Positions 51,876 to 59,745 of a DNA stretch of 64,000 nucleotides are shown here, in pieces. The notes below the pieces were generated by a model. The model saw only the letters and a list, made by a program, of their open reading frames with translations, did no database searches and was not told where the DNA came from. A program made the position numbers and the translations under genes. Source of the stretch: Streptomyces sp. HmicA12 (GTDB taxonomy: Bacteria > Actinomycetota > Actinomycetes > Streptomycetales > Streptomycetaceae); assembly GCF_000373565.1 (NCBI RefSeq), contig NZ_KB891809.1, forward strand, positions 248,001-312,000. Direction: 5' to 3'. The first letter of the stretch is position 1; the number at the start of each line of letters is the position of its first letter.

Positions 51876-52150
51876 GGTGCGTCTCCCCGTCGTTGAAGCG
51901 TGGATCAGGATGCGCCTCAGCGTGGGCCGGTCGACGGCGCCGGACCAGTGACGTCGACCCGGGCCGCGTATGAACTCCACCGGGCCCGGGATGTGTTCCT
52001 TTCATGTGCGACCCGTGAAGCCAGCACTGGTGGCCAGGCCGGGAACGGAAAGAGACTGTGACCACAGCGACACCAGCACAGCCGGCACCGCCAGCAGGAC
52101 CCAGCCGAATCACGGCGACTCAAGACTTCTCATGACAGCGGAGTGAACCG
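51876..52150. promoter_or_regulatory. Divergent promoter region, SARP / RiPP precursor
   Basis: This 275-bp gap lies between the SARP (minus) and the peptide gene (plus). TCGACGG (51931) and TCGACCC (51954) are two heptamer-like elements 23 bp apart with a weak middle copy (GGACCAG, 51942); spacing is not the exact 11 bp seen elsewhere. GGAG at 52139-52142 is the RBS of the peptide gene. No further gene seen. Confidence 0.45.
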
Positions 52151-52303
52151 ATGAATCTCGACAGCACCGCCGTTGCCCCTGCCGCCCTGGCCACCCAGCC
52201 CCAGGACCTGATCCTCATCGACGAGCTGGACCAGTGGACGGTGCCCGCGTCCGCTCAGCAGGCACAGACCTGGATCTGCCTCCGGGAGGACCGCAGCGCA
52301 TGA
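52151..52303 (+). CDS. Putative RiPP precursor peptide, 50 residues
   Basis: A 50-residue gene product beginning MNLDSTAVAPAALATQPQ. A leader-like acidic amphipathic segment DLILIDELDQW (19-29) resembles LxxL/acidic leaders recognised by cyclodehydratase E1-like domains. The C-terminal part, VPASAQQAQTWICLREDRSA (31-50), carries one Cys (43), one Thr (40) and two Ser (34, 49) as possible heterocyclisation sites. GGAG is eight bases before the ATG. Its stop overlaps the ATG of the YcaO gene (ATGA at 52300-52303), so the two are translationally coupled. No known RiPP core was recognised; a small regulatory peptide is the alternative. Confidence 0.75.
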   Translation: MNLDSTAVAPAALATQPQDLILIDELDQWTVPASAQQAQTWICLREDRSA

Positions 52304-54606
52304 CCGTCGCAGGGGGGACGACATCTTCGACGGAACCGACGGAGCGTCATGTGCTCGGTTTCGTACGGCACATGAGACCTGAGGTGGTCCCGGGAGTGGC
52401 CACCTTCCTGTTCTCGGAACGAGGGGTGACGGCGCTGCAGGCGCCGGCCCTGGAGCGGCTCGCGCCGCTGCTCGCCGACGGCGCCGACCTGGCGACGCTG
52501 CACCGGCACAGCGCGGCGGGCGACGCCCCGGCCGACCAGGTCGTGGGGCAGCTGGCGCGGCGCGGCCTGGTGCGGCACCGCGACGCCGGCCCCGCCGGGG
52601 ACCGGCCGGAGCTCGCGTACTGGGAGTCGGCGGGCCTGGACGCCGCGCAGGTGGTGGACCGGATCGCGCACGCCCAGGTCAGGCTGGTGAGCGCGGGGGC
52701 CGCCGACGGGACGGCGGTCCGCGCGGCCCTGCTCGGCGCGGGTCTGAGCGTGGCCGGCGCGGGCAGCGACCCGGCGTCCGCCGATCTGACGGTCGTGGTC
52801 TGCGACGACTACCTGGCCGACGACCTGGCCCGGATCGACGCGGCGCAACGCGCCGCGGGCGCCCCGTGGTTGCTCGCCAAGCCGGGCGGCTCGATGCTCT
52901 GGATCGGCCCGGTGCTGCAGCCCGGCACGGGGGGCTGCTGGCACTGTCTCGCGCACCGTCTGTGGGGGCACCGCGGCGCGGAGGCGTATGTGCAGGAGCG
53001 GCTCGGCCGGCGCGGCCCGGTACCGCGCCCCGCGGCGTCGCTGCCCGGACTCGGGGGTGCGGGTGCCCAGTTGGTGGCGCATGCGGCGGCCCGCTGGATC
53101 GGCGGCCACCGGGCGCCCGACCAGTCGGCGGTGTGGACGCTCGACACGCTCACCATGGCGGGCCGCCACCACGAACTGCGCGCCCGGCCGCAGTGCCCGC
53201 ACTGCGGCGACCCGGGACTGATGGCCCGACAGGCCGACAGGCCCGTCGAGTTCACCTCCCGGCGCAAGGCCATGGACGGCGGCAGCGGGCACCGCTCGCG
53301 GACCCCGCAGGAGGTGCTCACCGCGTACGGGCATCTGGTCAGCCCGGTGACCGGGGTGGTCAAGGAGATACGCCGGGTCCGCCAGGGCCCCGCCTCCCTC
53401 AACTCCTTTGTCGCGGGCTCGAACTCGGCGGCGGGCAGCAACAGTCTGCAGTCCCTGCGGGCCGGGCTGCGCTGCGCCAACGGCGGCAAGGGCACCACCC
53501 CGCTGCACGCCGAGGTGAGCGCGCTGTGCGAGGCCCTGGAGCGGCACTCAGGCCACTTCCACGGTGACGAGCGCGTCGTGCGGGCCACCCTGCGCGCGCT
53601 CGGTGACGCGGCCGTGCACCCGGACACGTGCCAGCTCTACGACCCGCGGCAGTTCGCGGGGCGCGCGGACTGGAACGCCGGGCACTCCCTCTTCCAGCAG
53701 GTGCCCGAGGTGTTCGACGAGGGCGCCGAGGTCGACTGGACGCCGGTGTGGTCGGTGACCGGGAACCGGCACCGCTATGTGCCGACGTCGATGCTCTACT
53801 ACAACACCCCTGATTCCACCGCCGGTTCGGCGTTCTTCCGCGCCGACTCCAACGGGGCCGCGGCCGGAACCAGCCTGGAGGACGCCGTGCTGCAGGGCTT
53901 CCTCGAGCTGGTCGAGCGGGACGCCGTGGCGCTGTGGTGGTACAACCGCAGCCGGCTGCCGGGCATCGACCTGGAGTCCTGCGAGGACCCGTTCACCGCC
54001 GAGTTCCGCTCGGTGCACGCCTCCCTGAACCGGGAGACATGGGCCCTCGACCTCACCTCCGACCTGGGCATCCCGGTCGTGGCGGCCTTCTCCCGGCGCA
54101 CCGACAAGGCGGCCGAGGACATCACGTTCGGCTTCGGCGCGCACTTCGACCCGCGGATCGCGCTGCGCCGCGCGCTGACCGAGGTGAACCAGCTGCTCCC
54201 CGCGGTCGTCGAGGCCCGCCCCGACGGCACCGGCTACACCTGCGACGACCCGGAGGCGATGCGCTGGTGGACGACGGCCACGACCGCCGACCAGCCCTAT
54301 CTGCTGCCGGATCCGGACGTACCCGCCCGTCGTGGCGCCGACGTGCCCTACACGCCGTACGACGATCTCGCCCAGGACCTGGACGCCGTACGGCAGTTGT
54401 GCGACCGGCACGGCCTGGAGCTTCTGGTCCTCGACCAGACGCGGCCGGACATCGGGCTGCCCGTGGTCAAGGTGATCGTCCCCGGGCTGCGGCACTTCTG
54501 GGCCCGGTTCGCGCCGGGGCGGCTGTACGACGTCCCGGTCGCGCTGGGCCGCAGGGCTGAGCCGGTCCCCTATGAACTGCTGAACCCGGTACCGCTGTTC
54601 GTCTGA
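52300..54606 (+). CDS. Fused E1-like/YcaO azoline-forming cyclodehydratase
   Basis: A 768-residue fusion. The N-terminal half (about 1-310) is an E1/ThiF-like leader-binding domain with a zinc tetrathiolate pair: C213-x2-C216 (CWHC) and C299-x2-C302 (CPHC). The C-terminal half (about 330-768) is YcaO, with ATP-site elements GLRCANGGKGTTPLHAEVSA and the ExxER helix (E411, E414, R415) and a C-terminus NPVPLFV like the proline-rich end of azoline-forming YcaO proteins. This is the TOMM (TruD/PatD/thiopeptide) type: it turns Cys/Ser/Thr into azolines with ATP. The ATG at 52300 is chosen from the ATGA overlap; an earlier in-frame ATG lies inside the peptide gene. Confidence 0.93.
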   Translation: MTVAGGTTSSTEPTERHVLGFVRHMRPEVVPGVATFLFSERGVTALQAPALERLAPLLADGADLATLHRHSAAGDAPADQVVGQLARRGLVRHRDAGPAGDRPELAYWESAGLDAAQVVDRIAHAQVRLVSAGAADGTAVRAALLGAGLSVAGAGSDPASADLTVVVCDDYLADDLARIDAAQRAAGAPWLLAKPGGSMLWIGPVLQPGTGGCWHCLAHRLWGHRGAEAYVQERLGRRGPVPRPAASLPGLGGAGAQLVAHAAARWIGGHRAPDQSAVWTLDTLTMAGRHHELRARPQCPHCGDPGLMARQADRPVEFTSRRKAMDGGSGHRSRTPQEVLTAYGHLVSPVTGVVKEIRRVRQGPASLNSFVAGSNSAAGSNSLQSLRAGLRCANGGKGTTPLHAEVSALCEALERHSGHFHGDERVVRATLRALGDAAVHPDTCQLYDPRQFAGRADWNAGHSLFQQVPEVFDEGAEVDWTPVWSVTGNRHRYVPTSMLYYNTPDSTAGSAFFRADSNGAAAGTSLEDAVLQGFLELVERDAVALWWYNRSRLPGIDLESCEDPFTAEFRSVHASLNRETWALDLTSDLGIPVVAAFSRRTDKAAEDITFGFGAHFDPRIALRRALTEVNQLLPAVVEARPDGTGYTCDDPEAMRWWTTATTADQPYLLPDPDVPARRGADVPYTPYDDLAQDLDAVRQLCDRHGLELLVLDQTRPDIGLPVVKVIVPGLRHFWARFAPGRLYDVPVALGRRAEPVPYELLNPVPLFV

Positions 54607-54733
54607 GATCACCTACGGTCATCGCAGCTTCACGACTACCCCATTCCTCACACAAGTTGGCTAGTATCGCTCGCCGGGGCGGCTTGACCTTCGCCCGGAA
54701 TCACTGAGTTGAGCGTGTCGGCGAGGGGGGCCT

Positions 54734-55972
54734 GTGACCGCACAGACGGTGGATGCTTCAGGGGATCCGGCGGTACGACACTTCGGCCCGGGGAACGACG
54801 CGAGTCAGCTCGCGCCGCGGCTGGCGAAGACCGTCGTCAGCGTCGTGATCTGCGGCCTGTGCCTGATCGCCTTCCTGAACACGATCGCGGCCCGGCCGGG
54901 AATCGGCTGGGCCGCACTGAGCCTGCTGTGCATGGCGGTGCTGCTCTCTCTGCACCTGGCGCACTTCACCCGGTACGCGCCGCTGCTCAACTCCCGCTGG
55001 CGGATACCGATCTTCCTGCTCAAGGCGGTCAGCGCGTTCGCGCCACTGCTGGCCTTCCGGCAGACCTGGGTCGGCATGCCGGGCTTCATCGCGGGGGACG
55101 CGCTCCTGATCATCGGTGACACCTGGTGCTGGGTCGTGTTCGGCGGCGTGGTCGCCACCATGGGCGGCATCCAGTGGATGTTCACCCCGGACCTGGCCGA
55201 CACCGCGTACACGGCGGTCTCCACCGGCCTGACCGGGCTCATCGTCTACGGCCTGTTCCGGCTCACCGACATGGTCGCGGAGGTGCACCGGGCCCGCATG
55301 GTCATGGCCGAGATGGCCGTCGCCGAGGAGCGGCTGCGCTTCGCCCGCGACCTGCACGACCTGCTCGGGTACAGCCTGTCCGCCATCTCCCTCAAGAGCG
55401 AGCTGACCCGGCGGCTGATCGGCCACGACGCCGAGCGGGCCGCGGCCGAGCTCACCGACATCGTCGACATCTCCCGGCAGGCCCTGACCGACGTACGCGA
55501 AGTGGCCAGCCAGTACCGGGACCTGTCGCTCGACGCCGAGACCCGCTCGGCCCGCTCGGTGCTGGCCGCGGCCGGTATCGAGGTCACCATGGCGGTGGTG
55601 CACGGCTCGCTGCCCGACCGGGTGGGCACGGTCCTCGCGACGGTGCTGCGCGAGGGCGTGACGAACGTGCTCGGGCACAGCAAGGCCGAGCACTGCTCGA
55701 TCACCATCCGGCAGGAGGCCGGTGCCGTGTCGATCACCATCGTCAACGACGGCATCCAGCCCGAGCCCGCCGGAGTGCCCACCCGGCACGGTCTGGGCCT
55801 GGCGAGCCTGACCTCGCGCGTCGAGGCCCAGGGCGGCCTGCTGACCTCCGGCACCCTGGACCCCACGCACTTCCGCATCCACGCGGAGATCCCGCTCGGG
55901 AAGGCGGCGCTCACCCCGCGCGAGGCGGAGGCCCCCGCCCTGACCGACGATCAAGCCCTTGAGGCGCGCTGA
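54734..55972 (+). CDS. Sensor histidine kinase, DesK/NarX type
   Basis: A 412-residue kinase, GTG start. Five or so hydrophobic segments span about 30-175 with almost no extracellular loop. The HisKA_3 box RFARDLHDLLGYSLSAI gives the phospho-acceptor His208, and the ATPase domain has LREGVTNVLGHSKAEHC and HGLGLASLTSRVEAQGG. The sensor is probably intramembrane, detecting a membrane or lipophilic signal, perhaps the cluster product. Its likely partner is the NarL-type response regulator at 59105, separated by a minus-strand operon of three genes. Confidence 0.9.
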   Translation: MTAQTVDASGDPAVRHFGPGNDASQLAPRLAKTVVSVVICGLCLIAFLNTIAARPGIGWAALSLLCMAVLLSLHLAHFTRYAPLLNSRWRIPIFLLKAVSAFAPLLAFRQTWVGMPGFIAGDALLIIGDTWCWVVFGGVVATMGGIQWMFTPDLADTAYTAVSTGLTGLIVYGLFRLTDMVAEVHRARMVMAEMAVAEERLRFARDLHDLLGYSLSAISLKSELTRRLIGHDAERAAAELTDIVDISRQALTDVREVASQYRDLSLDAETRSARSVLAAAGIEVTMAVVHGSLPDRVGTVLATVLREGVTNVLGHSKAEHCSITIRQEAGAVSITIVNDGIQPEPAGVPTRHGLGLASLTSRVEAQGGLLTSGTLDPTHFRIHAEIPLGKAALTPREAEAPALTDDQALEAR

Positions 55973-56005
55973 CCGCCCCCTCCGTACGCCGTCGTTCGCG
56001 CCGCC

Positions 56006-56893
56006 TCACTCGTAGCCGAACATCCGGCACACCGCCTCGTCCAGGACCGCCCGCCGGGGCTCCATCACACCTCCCGTCCCCGAGTCGTACAGCGCGACCG
56101 CCGCGATGTGCCGGCCCCGCACCCAGTGCGTGGCGAAGCTCCACTCCTCCCCCGCGCCCGCAGCCCGGGGCACGCCGTCCGCGCTCAGCAGCCGGGGCAG
56201 TCCGTCCTCGGCGCCGAAGCAGAACCCGTTGAAGGCGAACCGGAGGCCCTGCCCGATCGCCTTGGTGTACGCCTCCTTCAGCGTCCAGAACCGCACCAGC
56301 GCCTCGCCCCGCTCCGCCTCCGGCAGCGACAGCAGGTACTCCTGCTCCCACGGGGTGCAGATGTGCGGCGGCGCCTGACCGCTGACCAGGGTCCGGTCGG
56401 CCTGTTCCACGTCGACCCCCATCACGCCCCGGGTGGTGATCCCGACCAGCAGGATCTCCTCGGTGTGGCTGAGGGTGATGTCGACCTGCCCGTACCCGCG
56501 CAGATAGGGCCGCCCGCTGGGGGTGACGCTCAGCTCCAGGAGTTCGGCGGGGGTGCCGAGGACCGCGCCGGCCGCCTCCTTCAGCAGGATCCGCGACGCC
56601 ACGAACCGGCGGCGGATCGCCTCGTTCGTCAGCGCCGCGTACCGGGGCCACTCGCCGCCGAGCAGCCGCCGCAGCCGCGGGCCGTTGCGGCCCGTGTCCG
56701 TGCTCCACCCGTCGTCGTCGGCCCGGCCGTCGATGCCGGGCCGGCCGCCGCCGCCCGGCCATTCGTCGAGCATGGCGACCAGCAGCGCGCTTCCACTGCG
56801 GACCACCTCGTCGCGCACCTGGGTCCACGGCCCCCGCGGCCCCTCGATGTACAGCGGCCGCCGCAGCGCCGCCGACGCGGACCTGGACTCCAT
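56006..56893 (-). CDS. Sfp-type 4'-phosphopantetheinyl transferase
   Basis: A 295-residue PPTase. The Mg-binding and catalytic signatures are GVMGVDVEQ (about 173-181) and FWTLKEAYTKAIGQGL (about 213-228), diagnostic for the Sfp/Gsp class; VTPSGRPYL and LSHTEE are also family-conserved. It should convert the apo carrier proteins encoded at 14937 and 26985 to holo form. It is the last gene of the operon led by the DUF6059-type gene, which carries SARP-type heptamers, so expression is tied to the cluster. Confidence 0.92.
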   Translation of the reverse strand: MESRSASAALRRPLYIEGPRGPWTQVRDEVVRSGSALLVAMLDEWPGGGGRPGIDGRADDDGWSTDTGRNGPRLRRLLGGEWPRYAALTNEAIRRRFVASRILLKEAAGAVLGTPAELLELSVTPSGRPYLRGYGQVDITLSHTEEILLVGITTRGVMGVDVEQADRTLVSGQAPPHICTPWEQEYLLSLPEAERGEALVRFWTLKEAYTKAIGQGLRFAFNGFCFGAEDGLPRLLSADGVPRAAGAGEEWSFATHWVRGRHIAAVALYDSGTGGVMEPRRAVLDEAVCRMFGYE

Positions 56894-56958
56894 CGAACCT
56901 CCTGGTGATGCGGGGAATGCGGGAAACGCGAGGGACGCGGGGAGCCCGGCGGGCTCGC

Positions 56959-58665
56959 TCACCCCGCGAGCTCCATGCCGTACAGGTCGTAGCTGCGCGC
57001 CTGTTCGCCGCGGTCGAGGGCCTGGGTCTCGACGGGCTCCCGGTGGTCCCGGCCCACGGCGGGCACTTTGATCCCGAGCCGTCGGCAGATCCGCGCGAGC
57101 GTGACCACCAGCCATCCCGGTCCCGACAGGAACGGGTCGTCGCCGCGTCCGTGCCGCCACGCCCCGACCACGGCGCCCGCCGCGAGCACCAGCATGTAGC
57201 GGTCGGCCAGCGCGAAGGCCCGCGGATCGGCGGAGTCGGCCCGCCCGTCCAGGCACGCGGCCCGCAGGTCCCGCAGCTCCTGGGCCAGCACCCCGACGAG
57301 CGGCCGCGCCTCGTCCGGTACGTCGTCGGCGGCGGCCGTGAGTTCGGCGGTGAGGCGGTCGCCGGCCCGCCCGGTGACCGGCAGCGGGGCGAGCGGCGGC
57401 AGGTCGTCGTCCGGCCGGAACAGGGCGGCCGGGGCCGGGTCCTCCCGCAGCCAGACCCGTGCGGCGAGCGCGGGCAGGCGCGGCACGACGATGGAGTGGA
57501 ACACCGAGGCTCCGGCGTGCCCGCCGGACAGGGCGGGCAGATCGCGCAGGTGCTTCTCGAACAGGCCGTGCCCCGAGTCCCGTTCGAAGAGCCGGCCGCC
57601 GAACACCACCGACAGGTCGTTCAGCGTCTCGCCGAGGATGCGGGGCACGAGCGTGGCCGCGGCGGCGGTGTACAGCGCGGCCTCCTCGGGGAGCAGATGG
57701 ACCGCCCGGGTCGCGGCGAGCGCCAGGCAGTCGCAGAGCAGCAGGTCGGCGAAGGCGTCGGCGAACCGGCCGCGGACCCGCCGGGTGCCCGCCCCGCTGT
57801 ACGCCACCTGCCCCTCGGCGAAGGCGTACCGGACCGCCATGCGCAGCGCCGCGTCCGCCGTGCCGAGCGCCATCGACGCCCGTACGCCGTGGATGAGCGG
57901 GATCACCGAGAGCGCCTGGGTCAGTCCGCTGCCCGCCGCGCCGATCAGGGCCGTCGCGGGTGCCCGCAGCCCCTCGAACACGGCGCCGTCGACGGTCAAC
58001 GCCCTCAGTCCGGCGGCGGGTTGGCGTCCCACGAGCAGCAGTTCGCCGCGCTTGCGGGCGGTCCCGGCGTCCAGGAGGGCCGCGGACCAGTCGGGGCGCG
58101 CCTCGCCCGAGTCGGCGCAGACCACGAGGGCGTCGGCGAGGGCCACGCAGGGGATGACCGCCTTCCGCCCGGACACCGCGAGGCCGCCGCCGGCCGGGTC
58201 CCTGCGGATCCGGATCCGGTTCTGGGTGAGGCCGTTGGCCTGGGCGAACTCCGGCGGCGCCATCGCGATGCGACCGCCGCGCAGCAGCAGCGCGGCGAGT
58301 TCGTCCCGCTGCCGCCGCTCCCCCGCGAACCAGATGTGCGCCGCCGCCGCGAACTGGCCGATGCCCAGGCCGAGTCCGAGGGCGGCGTCCCTGCGGGCGA
58401 CGGAGCGCAGGATGCGCGCGAGGACGTCCGTACGCGCGAAGCGTCCGCCGTGCTCGACCGGCACCAGTTCGGCGCCGAGTCCCGCGGCGTCGAGCAGTTC
58501 CGCCGCTCCCGGCGGCAGTCGGGCCTCGCGGTCGGCGGCCACGACCGCGGGCCGGGCGAGCGGGCCCGCCGGGTCCGCGGGATCGCCGAGCGCCGCCTCG
58601 AACGCGGCGACCCTCCGCCCGGTCTCCGCCCTCGGGCCGGCCGCGACCGTCGGCGCCGCGCCCAT
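56959..58665 (-). CDS. Acyl-CoA dehydrogenase-family flavoprotein, large
   Basis: A 568-residue ACAD-fold protein, about 180 residues longer than ordinary enzymes owing to a C-terminal helical extension. The N-terminal half-domain has LPPGAAELLDAAGLGAELVPVEHGG; the middle beta domain has SGRKAVIPCVALADALVVCAD; the C-terminal four-helix region has FGGRLFERDSGHGLFEKHLRD. The catalytic base was not located with confidence. The substrate is unknown: oxidation of a carrier-bound acyl or amino acid, or of the RiPP intermediate, are options. The ATG overlaps the DUF6059-type stop (TGATG). Confidence 0.82.
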   Translation of the reverse strand: MGAAPTVAAGPRAETGRRVAAFEAALGDPADPAGPLARPAVVAADREARLPPGAAELLDAAGLGAELVPVEHGGRFARTDVLARILRSVARRDAALGLGLGIGQFAAAAHIWFAGERRQRDELAALLLRGGRIAMAPPEFAQANGLTQNRIRIRRDPAGGGLAVSGRKAVIPCVALADALVVCADSGEARPDWSAALLDAGTARKRGELLLVGRQPAAGLRALTVDGAVFEGLRAPATALIGAAGSGLTQALSVIPLIHGVRASMALGTADAALRMAVRYAFAEGQVAYSGAGTRRVRGRFADAFADLLLCDCLALAATRAVHLLPEEAALYTAAAATLVPRILGETLNDLSVVFGGRLFERDSGHGLFEKHLRDLPALSGGHAGASVFHSIVVPRLPALAARVWLREDPAPAALFRPDDDLPPLAPLPVTGRAGDRLTAELTAAADDVPDEARPLVGVLAQELRDLRAACLDGRADSADPRAFALADRYMLVLAAGAVVGAWRHGRGDDPFLSGPGWLVVTLARICRRLGIKVPAVGRDHREPVETQALDRGEQARSYDLYGMELAG

Positions 58666-58907
58666 CAGCGCTCCACCCGGCCGACATCGGCCAACTGCCG
58701 GTTCAGCGCCAACTCGACCTCGGACAGCGGGACTTCGGGGCAGAGCCGCTCGGGGTGCCCGGCCGGCGGGCTGGACGGGGCGCGCGGCGCGTCCTCCCGT
58801 CCGAAGGGGGCCATCCACAGGGCGCCCATCGCCATGAAGCTGCGTCCGGTGCCGCGCGCCGCCGCCCAGGCGGCGCGCCGGACCATCTCCCACAAAGTGA
58901 CCTGCAT
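58665..58907 (-). CDS. DUF6059-type small protein
   Basis: An 80-residue protein. The N-terminus is amphipathic with Trp (LWEMVRRAAWAAARG) and the C-terminal block PAGHPERLCPEVPLSEVELA matches small proteins I know as DUF6059, which accompany regulators and kinases in many Streptomyces antibiotic clusters. No activity is known. The stop overlaps the dehydrogenase ATG (TGATG), a good sign it is a real gene. It is the first gene of a three-gene operon with a SARP-type heptamer triplet upstream. Confidence 0.75.
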   Translation of the reverse strand: MQVTLWEMVRRAAWAAARGTGRSFMAMGALWMAPFGREDAPRAPSSPPAGHPERLCPEVPLSEVELALNRQLADVGRVER

Positions 58908-58950
58908 ACCAGCCTCCAGTCGGCACCACGGTTGCTCGGGTCCCGACAGG

Positions 58951-58979
58951 CTGGGCAGGGGTACTCGATCCCCGCTCCA
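58951..58979 (-). promoter_or_regulatory. SARP-type heptamers upstream of DUF6059/dehydrogenase/PPTase operon
   Basis: On the minus strand TGGAGCG (58979-58973), TCGAGTA (58968-58962) and TGCCCAG (58957-58951), at exact 11-bp spacing, 44 bp upstream of the DUF6059-type ATG. This links the right-hand operon to the same regulator as the polyketide genes. Confidence 0.6.
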
Positions 58980-59104
58980 GCCGCGCTAAGACGGCAGGGC
59001 GGAGCCCCGGAGAAAGCCCTGGTCCCCCGGTTTTCCATTTCGCACACGCGTGTGGACTTTGCGGCTACTCTTCGGACAACGGATTCCGGACATCACGGGG
59101 GGAC

Positions 59105-59716
59105 ATGGTGATACGGATTCTCCTGGCCGAAGACATGCACATGGTGCGGGGCGCCCTGGTGGCGCTGCTCGGTATGGAGGACGACATCGAGGTCGTGGCC
59201 GAGGTCGACAACGGCTCGGCGGTGCTGCCCGAGGCGCTCGAGCACAAACCCGATGTGGCGGTTCTGGACATCGACCTGCCCGGTCTCGACGGGCTGTCCG
59301 CCGCGCAGTCGCTCCACGAGCGGCTGCCCGGCTGTCGCACTCTGATCCTGACCAGTCTCGGCAAGCCCGGCATGCTGCGCCGGGCGCTGAAGGCCAAGGT
59401 CAGCGGCTTCATCCTGAAGGACGCGCCGCCCACGCAGCTGGCCCAGGCCATCCGCCGCGTCGCCGCGGGCGAGCGGGTCGTGGACCCGGATCTCGCCGTC
59501 GCCGCCTGGGAGGAGGCCGAATCGCCGCTCACCGAGCGCGAGTTGGACGTCCTGCGGATGGCTGCCAAGGGGGCCGAGGCGCCGGAGATCGCCCGCGAGC
59601 TGTTCCTGTCCGTCGGCACGGTGCGCAACTACCTGACGACGATCGCCACCAAGCTGAACGCCCGCAATCGGGTGGACGCCATCCGCATAGCGGACGACCG
59701 CGGTCTGCTCCTGTGA
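59105..59716 (+). CDS. NarL/FixJ-type response regulator
   Basis: A 203-residue regulator. The receiver domain has the acidic pocket (ILLAED), phospho-acceptor Asp55 in AVLDIDLPGLDG and the Lys in GFILKDAPP. A LuxR-type helix-turn-helix closes the protein: LTERELDVLRMAAKGAEAPE and SVGTVRNYLTTIATKLNARN. It is the likely partner of the DesK-type kinase at 54734 although the genes are 3 kb apart. Targets may be the SARP, peptide or export genes; no binding site is claimed. Confidence 0.93.
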   Translation: MVIRILLAEDMHMVRGALVALLGMEDDIEVVAEVDNGSAVLPEALEHKPDVAVLDIDLPGLDGLSAAQSLHERLPGCRTLILTSLGKPGMLRRALKAKVSGFILKDAPPTQLAQAIRRVAAGERVVDPDLAVAAWEEAESPLTERELDVLRMAAKGAEAPEIARELFLSVGTVRNYLTTIATKLNARNRVDAIRIADDRGLLL

Positions 59717-59745
59717 GCACGAACCAGCCATGAGGTGACGTACGT

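Noticed and set aside
51931..51958. SARP box in front of the peptide/YcaO genes
   Set aside because: Two TCGAC elements are 23 bp apart with a poor middle copy; spacing is not the exact 11 bp seen at other promoters, so it is not listed as a site of its own.
52234..52299. Longer N-terminus for the YcaO protein starting at ATG 52234
   Set aside because: It would lie wholly inside the peptide gene in another frame, has no ribosome-binding site, and the ATGA overlap at 52300 is a better start.
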